Source of the DNA: Oscillospiraceae bacterium
Lineage (GTDB): Bacteria > Bacillota > Clostridia > Oscillospirales > Oscillospiraceae
Reading direction: 5' to 3'
DNA length: 10,564 nucleotides
Assembly (NCBI GenBank): GCA_017399325.1
Contig: JAFQDY010000191.1
Coordinates: forward strand, 1 to 10,564
Part shown: positions 1 to 5,358 of the stretch, in pieces
Layout of the letters: the number at the start of each line of letters is the position of its first letter
Numbering within the stretch: position 1 is the first letter of the stretch
Program-made: the position numbers and the translations under genes
Notes under the pieces: model-generated
Seen by the model: the letters and a program-made list of their open reading frames with translations, nothing else
What the model was told of the DNA's origin: nothing
Database searches by the model: none

Positions 1-34
1 GGGAACCTACGAAAAGTTCCCCGGGGACTCTTTG

Positions 35-62
35 CATACTTTCTCGTCCGTGAGAAAGTATG
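35..62. repeat. Perfect 11-bp hairpin, intergenic
   Basis: An 11-bp perfect inverted repeat (CATACTTTCTC at 35–45 against its complement at 52–62) encloses a 6-nt loop. There is no T-run beside it, so it does not look like an intrinsic terminator. It is the first of a series of palindromes filling 1–312. A second small stem (GGGAAC at 1–6 with GTTCCC at 16–21) lies upstream. The role is unknown; it may be part of a larger repeat cut by the window edge. Confidence 0.6.
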
Positions 63-80
63 ATCGGTTTCCTTTATCAC

Positions 81-126
81 CTCATCCACCGCTCACGCGG
101 TCCCCCTTCTCCTCAAGGAGAAGGCT
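81..126 (-). repeat. Diverged half of a family 1 palindromic element
   Basis: Two adjacent hairpins are visible: ACCGC/GCGGT (88–92 with 97–101) and CCTTCTCC/GGAGAAGG (105–112 with 117–124). Read on the minus strand, the order is a pyrimidine-rich stem, then a short GC stem with loop GTGA, then a GGATGAG run. The 5' half of the family 1 elements at 159–284 and 8920–9044 has the same layout: CCTCTCCC/GGGAGAGG, then CTGCCC-GCAA-GGGCAG, then GGAGAGGG. Stem sequences differ but the layout is kept, so I read it as a diverged, inverted half-copy. Confidence 0.55.
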
Positions 127-128
127 TT

Positions 129-156
129 GGACCGTCGAGGACGCCGGTCCCTACAA
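129..156 (-). repeat. Family 2 half-element, copy 1 (28 bp)
   Basis: This 28-bp sequence is repeated exactly at 9070–9097. It holds a 6-bp stem, GGACCG (129–134) with CGGTCC (145–150), around a 10-nt loop, followed by CTACAA. Read on the minus strand it begins TTGTAGGG, the same opening as both halves of the inverted pair at 8199–8274. Here it lies between a diverged family 1 half-element and a full family 1 element, so modules of both families are joined end to end. Confidence 0.75.
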
Positions 157-158
157 GG

Positions 159-284
159 CTTGCCTCTCCCTTTGGGAGAGGTGGCTGCCCGCAAGGGCAG
201 ACGGAGAGGGTTTTTCCGAATCTGCATAACCCCCTCAGTCAAAAATCAAAGATTTTTGCCAGCTCCCCCGGAGGGGGCGCCAAG
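159..284 (+). repeat. Family 1 palindromic element, copy A
   Basis: A 126-bp element made of successive palindromes: CCTCTCCC-TTT-GGGAGAGG (163–181), CTGCCC-GCAA-GGGCAG (185–200), GAGAGGG (204–210) facing CCCCTC (231–236), CAAAAATC-AAA-GATTTTTG (240–258), and CCCCC/GGGGG (265–277). It starts CTTGCC and ends GCCAAG. It matches copy B at 8920–9044 with one mismatch over 159–210 and one over 226–284; only the spacer between these blocks differs. A third, inverted copy is at 7593–7692. All frames crossing it are ordinary spurious reading frames, so it is non-coding. Confidence 0.85.
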
Positions 285-312
285 ATCATTTTGCACTTTA
301 CATTTTGCATTG
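285..312 (+). repeat. Heptamer tail of family 1 copy A
   Basis: Degenerate 7-nt units of the type ATTTTGC follow directly after the element (ATTTTGC, ACTTTAC, ATTTTGC, ATT). The same kind of tail follows copy B and, in inverted form, copy C. It runs straight into the terminator of the minus-strand surface protein gene. Confidence 0.65.
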
Positions 313-347
313 AAAACAGCACCGGAGGGTCGCTCCGGTGCTGTTTT
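313..347 (-). terminator. Rho-independent terminator of the surface protein gene
   Basis: A perfect 15-bp inverted repeat, AAAACAGCACCGGAG (313–327) against 333–347, has a 5-nt loop. Read on the minus strand the stem ends in TTTT. It lies 14 nt past the stop codon of the surface protein gene and shares the stem core AGCACCGG/CCGGTGCT with the sortase terminator at 2149–2182. The symmetric A/T flanks mean it could also act on plus-strand transcripts. Confidence 0.9.
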
Positions 348-360
348 ATGTGATTGGGAA

Positions 361-1986
361 TTATTCGGCGGATTCTTCTGTTTCCTCAGTTGCCTCGGTC
401 TGTTCGACTTCCTCGGTTTCTTCGGTCGCAGCGGCTGCGCCGGATTCTTTCTTGTTTCTGGAAATGATGATGTACGCAATGGCTGCGCCGGTACCCAGGA
501 TCAGAACGGCATCGATCACGATAAACAGTACGACGATGCCGGTCTTGCTGTTCTTCTTGGCAGGCTGCTTGTTGCCCTCGTTGTTATCGGTGTCGGGGGT
601 AGATTCGTCGGGGGTAGATGCGTCAGGTGTGGACGCGTCAGGGGTGGATACATCGGGGGTAGACACTTCGGGGGTGGACTCCTCGGTGGACTCACCGGGA
701 GTCTCGTCTTCCTCGGTCTCCACGGTCTTATACAAAGCGGTGATCTTTACATTCTCGCTGGGCATTACAAATGTGGTAGAAGTTGCGGTGGGGTCAGCCA
801 AAGTAATGGTGCCTTCGTTTACTTCCCACTTGTCGAACGCCTTGCCCTCGGGGGCGATGCGGGCGGTGATGGTAACGGTGTCGCCGGAATTGGCAACGCT
901 CTTATCCACTGTGCCGTTCTTCACGGTCACTTCATAGGATGCGCCCAGCGTCAACTGCCAGTAGCAGTACTTGTTCATGGCTTCGGCCTTTTCCACATCG
1001 TAGGTCTCTGCGCCCTTGCCGTCGGTGGAGTTGCAGACGACCAAGGTGTGTTCGGCGGTGTAGCCGGACAGGTCCACGACAGGTCCGTAGATGAACGCGC
1101 CGCCAACAGCATCAATGGTGCCGCCGTTGATCTTGACATAGCCGTCGACAGTGTCCGTAACCTGGATGCAGGCGCCGCCGGCTTTTCTGATCTTCAGGTG
1201 GCCGCTTTCCATGGTAAAGCCGGTGGGATTGATATTTTCGCTGCCGGCAACTGCGCTCAAATAAATGGTGTTGCCGTCGTCACAGTCCAGATCCAACTGG
1301 GCGCCGCCGGTTATGGTCATTTCGCCCCAGCCGCGGAAAAGAGGCGTCTTGCCGATGACCTTGGCCTTGATAGTGCCGCCGTCAACGGTCAGATATCTGA
1401 CATGGTTACTGAAGCCGAAGCAGTCGCGGGAAACGCCCTCTTCCTTTTCCAGAGTCATGTCAATGTCTGCATCCAGAATGGTCAGGGAGCGGGTCTTGGG
1501 CTTACCTTCGTCGTAAACCATAATGGCCGAGCCGTTTTTCACATTCAGATTCAGTTTGGCAGGGCCGGTAACGGTCAGGCTCTTGCTGTAAGCGATAATG
1601 GCTTCGCCGCCTACTGTGGTGATGGAACTTTCCTTTTCCACCGCGATCACATACTCGTCGGGGCCTTCGCTGATGGAAATGGCTTTCTTCTTTTCAATGT
1701 TGTGCTTCAAATTTGCGCCGTTCAGGGTCAAGGTGGGCTTTCCGCCGCTCTTCCACTCGAACTTGATCTGATAGTTGGTGGCAGATGCGGTTTCGATATG
1801 GGCAAAACCGTCGGCGTCGGTGACCATATACTTGGCCTCGCCGCCTTCTTCTGCTTCCAGGGTGGTCATTGCGCCGCTGGCGTCGCTGATGATGGATACT
1901 TTTGCGGTGGTTGCTGCGCTTGCGATAACGGGCAGCAGACCTGCGATCAGGCAGATCATAATCAGGATGCTAAGGACTTTTTTCAT
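361..1986 (-). CDS. Secreted, C-terminally anchored surface protein with beta-helix-like and InlB B-repeat-like domains
   Basis: A 541-residue exported protein of unknown specific function. A signal peptide spans residues 1–24 (basic MKK, hydrophobic core, ASA cleavage site). Residues about 80–300 hold repeated short strands (LTVTGPAKL, LTILDADI, LTVDGGTI, MTITGGAQL, VKINGGTI), which suggest a right-handed beta-helix as seen in carbohydrate-binding cell-surface proteins. Residues 351–420 resemble the divergent InlB B-repeat (Flg_new_2) fold, with GDTVTITA, FDKWEV and FVMP. Six STPxx pentamers (437–466) form a wall-spanning linker. NSKTG (479–483), a membrane segment (484–508), RNKK (510–513) and a 28-residue Glu/Thr-rich tail follow. 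The start at 1986 is chosen over an in-frame ATG 14 codons upstream because it has AAGGAGGAAG just before it and begins the signal peptide. It may be a substrate of the neighbouring sortase, or simply membrane-anchored. Confidence 0.88.
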   Translation of the reverse strand: MKKVLSILIMICLIAGLLPVIASAATTAKVSIISDASGAMTTLEAEEGGEAKYMVTDADGFAHIETASATNYQIKFEWKSGGKPTLTLNGANLKHNIEKKKAISISEGPDEYVIAVEKESSITTVGGEAIIAYSKSLTVTGPAKLNLNVKNGSAIMVYDEGKPKTRSLTILDADIDMTLEKEEGVSRDCFGFSNHVRYLTVDGGTIKAKVIGKTPLFRGWGEMTITGGAQLDLDCDDGNTIYLSAVAGSENINPTGFTMESGHLKIRKAGGACIQVTDTVDGYVKINGGTIDAVGGAFIYGPVVDLSGYTAEHTLVVCNSTDGKGAETYDVEKAEAMNKYCYWQLTLGASYEVTVKNGTVDKSVANSGDTVTITARIAPEGKAFDKWEVNEGTITLADPTATSTTFVMPSENVKITALYKTVETEEDETPGESTEESTPEVSTPDVSTPDASTPDASTPDESTPDTDNNEGNKQPAKKNSKTGIVVLFIVIDAVLILGTGAAIAYIIISRNKKESGAAAATEETEEVEQTEATEETEESAE

Positions 1987-2011
1987 GTCGTTCTTCCTCC
2001 TTTTTTGAGCG

Positions 2012-2031
2012 AAAATACCCGGTGGCATTTT
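2012..2031 (-). promoter_or_regulatory. 5' leader hairpin of the surface protein mRNA
   Basis: On the minus strand AAAATGCC pairs with GGTATTTT (one G·U) around a 4-nt loop. The predicted transcription start is near 2033, so the stem would sit within about 2–3 nt of the mRNA 5' end and upstream of the AGGAGG ribosome binding site. A 5'-terminal stem of this kind can stabilise mRNA; that role is inference. Confidence 0.4.
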
Positions 2032-2039
2032 CTTTTTTT

Positions 2040-2068
2040 ATGCTAGCATATTCTTCCGATAAATGCAA
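2040..2068 (-). promoter_or_regulatory. Sigma-A type promoter of the surface protein gene
   Basis: On the minus strand, a -35 box TTGCAT (2063–2068) is followed by a 17-bp spacer and TAGCAT (2040–2045), which is preceded by TG one base away (extended -10). The predicted start near 2033 leaves a leader of about 47 nt containing a 5' hairpin and AGGAGG. The layout is the same as the sortase promoter (17-bp spacer, TGn-extended -10). Confidence 0.65.
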
Positions 2069-2072
2069 CAAG

Positions 2073-2108
2073 AAAATTGCGATTTTTCATTGATTTTTTA
2101 TGATTTTT
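2073..2108 (-). promoter_or_regulatory. Phased A-tracts upstream of the surface protein promoter
   Basis: Four A/T tracts (2073–2078, 2083–2087, 2094–2099, 2104–2108) have centres 9.5, 11.5 and 9.5 bp apart, averaging about one helical turn. They begin just upstream of the -35 box. Such an arrangement is typical of intrinsically bent DNA or UP elements that strengthen promoters. The regulatory effect is inferred. Confidence 0.5.
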
Positions 2109-2148
2109 GCGATCTTGGGGCAAGTATTCCAAAGGGCCATCTTTGCAC

Positions 2149-2182
2149 AAAAAAGCACCGGCAAAAAAACCGGTGCTTTTTT
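2149..2182 (-). terminator. Rho-independent terminator of the sortase gene
   Basis: A perfect 13-bp inverted repeat, AAAAAAGCACCGG (2149–2161) against 2170–2182, has an 8-nt loop. Read on the minus strand it ends in a run of six T. It lies 11 nt beyond the sortase stop codon and upstream of the next gene's promoter, so the two minus-strand genes are probably separate transcription units with some read-through possible. Confidence 0.9.
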
Positions 2183-2193
2183 ATGTTTCGGAA

Positions 2194-3144
2194 CTACCCA
2201 ATCTCGTAGAGAACACCCACCAGAATGAACCGGCGGCTGTTGCCGTGGCAGGTGGAGAAGGTGACCAGGCGCTCGCCCTCCTGCCATGTGGCGCTGGTCT
2301 TGAATGCAGAGTTTTTCAATGCATTTTGGACAATTTGGGCAGGTTCGTCGGCGGTGCCTTTGAAGGCATAGATCTCCGCGTTGGGGGCGGTCACATGGCC
2401 AGCCAGCAGCACCACCGCATAGTTCTGTTCGGGGGTGTTGATGTACCAAACGGGATGCTGGTCGTAATAGTCCTGTTTTGCATATTGGTTCACCGAGCCG
2501 AACATGGACTGATCTTTCATATTGTGGCCGTAAATGATGGTATGGGCGTCAGAGAAGTCCACCATATTGCGGCAATCGGCAAAAATCGAGCCGGATTTGT
2601 TCACTGTGCCGTCAAGTAAGCGGTTTAAGTAGTAGTCATTGTCGTCGCCGCGGACTACCGGGTAGTTGATGGGGGTGCCGGGGCAGTAGACCCAGGCCAT
2701 CACATCTTCGTTTTTCTCCTGCAGATATTCAAAATCCACATCGATGGGAGAATATTCCGGAATGTTCAAACCGGGCTTGACAGTGATGGTTTCACCGGGG
2801 GTCTGCTCGGTGGTGTTGGTGCTGGTTTCACCGTTGTTTTCGTCGGGTTTTTGATTGGGTTTTGGGTCGGCGGGTTTGACTGCCGTTCCGGACAAATCGG
2901 TATACAGAGAGTCCCGCTTGTTGGCCTGCAGGGTGTTGCGGATGATCATAATGCCGGAAATGAGAAATGTGGCAATGAAGAACACCATCAGCGCCGAAGG
3001 CAGCCACCGGCTCACCTTTTTGGCGGATTTTCTCTTTCTTCTGCGGGGTGGGAACTGGGGTTTGCTCTCTTCATACTCTGCCGACGCGACGGCTTCTTGC
3101 TTGCCGCCCAGCAGGTTGCGAATGACTTGTTTCAGTTTTTCCAT
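2194..3144 (-). CDS. Class B sortase (membrane-anchored cysteine transpeptidase)
   Basis: A 316-residue transpeptidase that joins surface proteins to the cell wall or to other proteins. A basic cytoplasmic N-terminus (RRRKRK at 34–39) precedes one membrane segment (about 49–68) and a Thr/Pro/Asn-rich linker (about 85–125). The sortase domain spans about 130–316. Class B hallmarks are visible: NDYYLNRLLDG (169–179), SGSIFADCRN (184–193), the catalytic His207 in IIYGHNMKDQSMFG, Cys299 in TFSTC, and Arg305 in RRFILVG. The start at 3144 has AGGAG 7–8 nt upstream and gives the expected N-in membrane topology. Its own promoter (3187–3215) and terminator (2149–2182) flank it. The next gene on the same strand encodes a candidate substrate with NSKTG. 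Family assignment is firm; the substrate is not known. Confidence 0.93.
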   Translation of the reverse strand: MEKLKQVIRNLLGGKQEAVASAEYEESKPQFPPRRRKRKSAKKVSRWLPSALMVFFIATFLISGIMIIRNTLQANKRDSLYTDLSGTAVKPADPKPNQKPDENNGETSTNTTEQTPGETITVKPGLNIPEYSPIDVDFEYLQEKNEDVMAWVYCPGTPINYPVVRGDDNDYYLNRLLDGTVNKSGSIFADCRNMVDFSDAHTIIYGHNMKDQSMFGSVNQYAKQDYYDQHPVWYINTPEQNYAVVLLAGHVTAPNAEIYAFKGTADEPAQIVQNALKNSAFKTSATWQEGERLVTFSTCHGNSRRFILVGVLYEIG

Positions 3145-3186
3145 TTTATCGCTCCTGTTTTCGGGGTTACACGCTTCTATGGGTGC

Positions 3187-3215
3187 ATACTACCACATTT
3201 TCGCGGCATTTTCAA
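3187..3215 (-). promoter_or_regulatory. Sigma-A type promoter of the sortase gene
   Basis: On the minus strand, TTGAAA (3210–3215) is 17 bp from TAGTAT (3187–3192), which is preceded by TGG (an extended -10). The predicted start near 3180 gives a 36-nt leader ending in an AGGAG ribosome binding site. It faces away from the recJ promoters, which begin about 30 bp further on. Confidence 0.7.
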
Positions 3216-3218
3216 GTG

Positions 3219-3235
3219 AAATGCAAAAAGCATTT
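3219..3235. promoter_or_regulatory. Possible operator palindrome between divergent promoters
   Basis: AAATGC (3219–3224) and GCATTT (3230–3235) form an inverted repeat around AAAAA. It sits 3 bp upstream of the sortase -35 box and 11 bp upstream of the proposed recJ -35 box, a position from which a bound regulator could affect both. It is short and AT-rich, so chance is plausible. Confidence 0.25.
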
Positions 3236-3246
3236 TGTTTTTTATA

Positions 3247-3275
3247 TTGTGCTTTCGGCATTTTTTTGATATAAT
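3247..3275 (+). promoter_or_regulatory. recJ promoter P1 (extended -10)
   Basis: A perfect TGATATAAT (TG at 3267–3268, TATAAT at 3270–3275) with a weak -35 (TTGTGC, 3247–3252) at 17 bp. The predicted start near 3282 leaves a leader of about 16 nt before the ATG at 3298, with no Shine-Dalgarno sequence in it. Confidence 0.6.
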
Positions 3276-3295
3276 ATTCAGAAAAATGATATAAT
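3266..3295 (+). promoter_or_regulatory. recJ promoter P2 (extended -10), overlapping P1
   Basis: A second perfect TGATATAAT (3287–3295) lies exactly 20 bp after the first. TTGATA (3266–3271) precedes it by 18 bp, so its -35 box overlaps the -10 region of P1. Its predicted start near 3302 falls just inside the ATG-initiated recJ frame, so RNA from P2 would need a later start such as TTG at 3310. Confidence 0.45.
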
Positions 3296-3297
3296 GG

Positions 3298-5355
3298 ATG
3301 TGGAATGCTTTGAAATACGGAATTTGGAATGTGGCCACCCCGGGTGTGGACGCCGTCAACGCCTTGGTGCGCAACGGATTTGCGCCCCTGCCCGCTATGG
3401 TTCTGGCCGCAAGAGGACTACACAATCAACAAGATGCCGATGCCTATCTGGACTGCAACGCCCCCCTGCTTGACCCCTTTTTGCTGACCGATATGGACTT
3501 GGCCGCAGGCCGGGTGGCTTTGGCTATGGATCGGGGCGAGAAAATCGCTGTTTTCGGCGATTACGATGTGGACGGCATCACCGCCACCTGCCTTTTGACG
3601 GAATTTTTGCGGGACCATGGGTGCGATTGCGTGCCTTACATCCCCGGTCGGCTGGAAGAAGGCTATGGCTTAAATCCCATCGCCATCAACTATCTCCACG
3701 GTCTGGGTGTTGATCTGATCATCACCGTGGACTGCGGCATCACCGCCATGGACGAGGCCCTTCTGTGTAAAGATTTGGGCATCGATCTGGTGATCACCGA
3801 CCACCACGAATGCAAAGACCGCCTGCCCGAGGCGGTTGCGGTGGTGGACCCCCACCGGCCTGACGGCGGCTATCCCCACAAGACCCTCTCCGGCGTGGGC
3901 GTGGCCTTCAAACTGGCCGCCGCATTAAGCGGAGATCAGCAGGAAGTTCTGTCCCGGTATGGGGACTTGGTCTGTCTGGGTACGGTGGCCGATGTGATGC
4001 CCCTGCACGGAGAGAACCGCACCTTCGTTGCCCGTGGTCTTGACCTGCTGCGGACCACTCGACGGCCGGGTCTTTCTGCGCTGATGGCCCAATGCAACTG
4101 CGATTGCAAAACATTGACAGCCACTTCCGTTGGCTATATGCTCTGCCCCCGGATCAATGCCGCCGGCAGAATGGGACGGATTGAACTGGCTTTGGACCTG
4201 TTTTTGACCCGGGACCCCGGTCAGGGTGAATCTGCCGCCCGGGCATTGTGCGACTTAAACCGCCAGCGGCAGGATGTGGAATCGGAGATCTACCGGCAGG
4301 CGGTAGAGATGCTCCCCGAGGGAAAGACCCCCGCCGCCATCGTGCTGGCTGACGAAGGCTGGCATCAGGGCGTGGTAGGCATCGTGGCCAGCCGCATCGC
4401 GGAAGAATACTGCTGCCCCACATTCCTCATTTGCTTGGACGGCGACCACGGCAAGGCCAGTTCCCGTTCTTTTGGCGGCTTCAATCTGTTTGCAAGCCTG
4501 ACGGAACTGTCCTCTTTGCTGGAAAGTTACGGCGGCCACGAATTGGCGGCCGGCTTTACCATTCACCGGGAGCAAATTCCTGCGTTTCGTGAAAACATCT
4601 GCCGTTTGGCGGAAGTTTATTACAGCGGCAGCGGCCCGAAAACCGTGCTGGAGGCCGACTGCGTGGTGCCGCCGGAACTGCTGACCCTGCCCAATTTCAC
4701 CGCTTTGGACGCCCTGGAGCCTTGCGGCAACGGCTGCCCCAAACCTTTGCTTGTAACGGAAAATCTCACCGTGGACCGGATCACTCCCGTGGGCAACGGC
4801 CGCCATCTGCGGCTGCGTCTGCAGAGCCAGTACCACAGTTTTGGCGGCATTTTCTTCTCTGCCTCGGCGGAGTCTGCGTCCGTTTGCCAAGGGGACTTGG
4901 TGGATGTGGCGTTCATTCCCCAAGTCAGCGAATTTCGGGGTGAAAAATCGGTGCAGCTGAACATTCAGGACATTCGTCCTGCCTGCAAAGTTCCGGTCTG
5001 CTGCCACACCGACGACTATGCCCGCTTGACCGCAGGCGCTTTGGACGCCGATGCCGCCGCCCGGCTGCTGCCCGACCGGAACACTTTGGGTCTTGTGTGG
5101 CGGTATCTGTCTGCCATGGGCGGCTGCGCCCGGATCACCCCCATTTGCCTGCTGCGGAAGATCGTCCGCCACTGGGGCGTTTGTCTGACCCTGGGACAAC
5201 TGCTGGTGTGTCTGGACATTTTTGCCGATGTGGGCCTTTTGGAAGTATGTCGGCAGCATAAGAATATCACCGTCCGGCTTCTGCCTGCCGAAACCAAGGC
5301 AGACCTGAACCAAAGCCGGACTATGCAGCGCCTGATGGCTGCAAAGGAGCAATGA
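3298..5355 (+). CDS. recJ: Single-stranded-DNA-specific exonuclease RecJ
   Basis: A 685-residue DHH-family 5'-3' single-strand DNA exonuclease that acts in recombination, mismatch and base-excision repair in the cytoplasm. DHH domain motifs are complete: DYDVDG (88–93), VDCG (144–147), TDHH (167–170), VVDPHR (182–187) and GTVADVMPL (228–236). The DHHA1 domain shows RINAAGRMG (285–293), GWHQGVVGIVASRI (354–367) and GGHELAAGF (412–420). An OB-like domain covers about 450–560, and a C-terminal extension of about 110 residues follows, longer than in E. coli RecJ and shorter than in B. subtilis. The start is uncertain: ATG at 3298 has no ribosome binding site, and TTG at 3310 (residue 5) is possible. 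The conserved-looking Trp10 argues against anything later. rel follows after 3 nt. Confidence 0.95.
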   Translation: MWNALKYGIWNVATPGVDAVNALVRNGFAPLPAMVLAARGLHNQQDADAYLDCNAPLLDPFLLTDMDLAAGRVALAMDRGEKIAVFGDYDVDGITATCLLTEFLRDHGCDCVPYIPGRLEEGYGLNPIAINYLHGLGVDLIITVDCGITAMDEALLCKDLGIDLVITDHHECKDRLPEAVAVVDPHRPDGGYPHKTLSGVGVAFKLAAALSGDQQEVLSRYGDLVCLGTVADVMPLHGENRTFVARGLDLLRTTRRPGLSALMAQCNCDCKTLTATSVGYMLCPRINAAGRMGRIELALDLFLTRDPGQGESAARALCDLNRQRQDVESEIYRQAVEMLPEGKTPAAIVLADEGWHQGVVGIVASRIAEEYCCPTFLICLDGDHGKASSRSFGGFNLFASLTELSSLLESYGGHELAAGFTIHREQIPAFRENICRLAEVYYSGSGPKTVLEADCVVPPELLTLPNFTALDALEPCGNGCPKPLLVTENLTVDRITPVGNGRHLRLRLQSQYHSFGGIFFSASAESASVCQGDLVDVAFIPQVSEFRGEKSVQLNIQDIRPACKVPVCCHTDDYARLTAGALDADAAARLLPDRNTLGLVWRYLSAMGGCARITPICLLRKIVRHWGVCLTLGQLLVCLDIFADVGLLEVCRQHKNITVRLLPAETKADLNQSRTMQRLMAAKEQ

Positions 5356-5358
5356 TCT

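Noticed and set aside
589..678. Short regular repeats resembling a CRISPR array or minisatellite
   Set aside because: They are in-frame 15-bp units encoding STPxx pentamers in a cell-wall linker; there are no spacers.
127..2046. Long plus-strand open frame of 639 codons antisense to the surface protein gene
   Set aside because: It starts in repeat sequence, has Gly/Val/Cys-rich composition without domain pattern and mirrors the minus-strand gene, which has a signal peptide, ribosome binding site, promoter and terminator.
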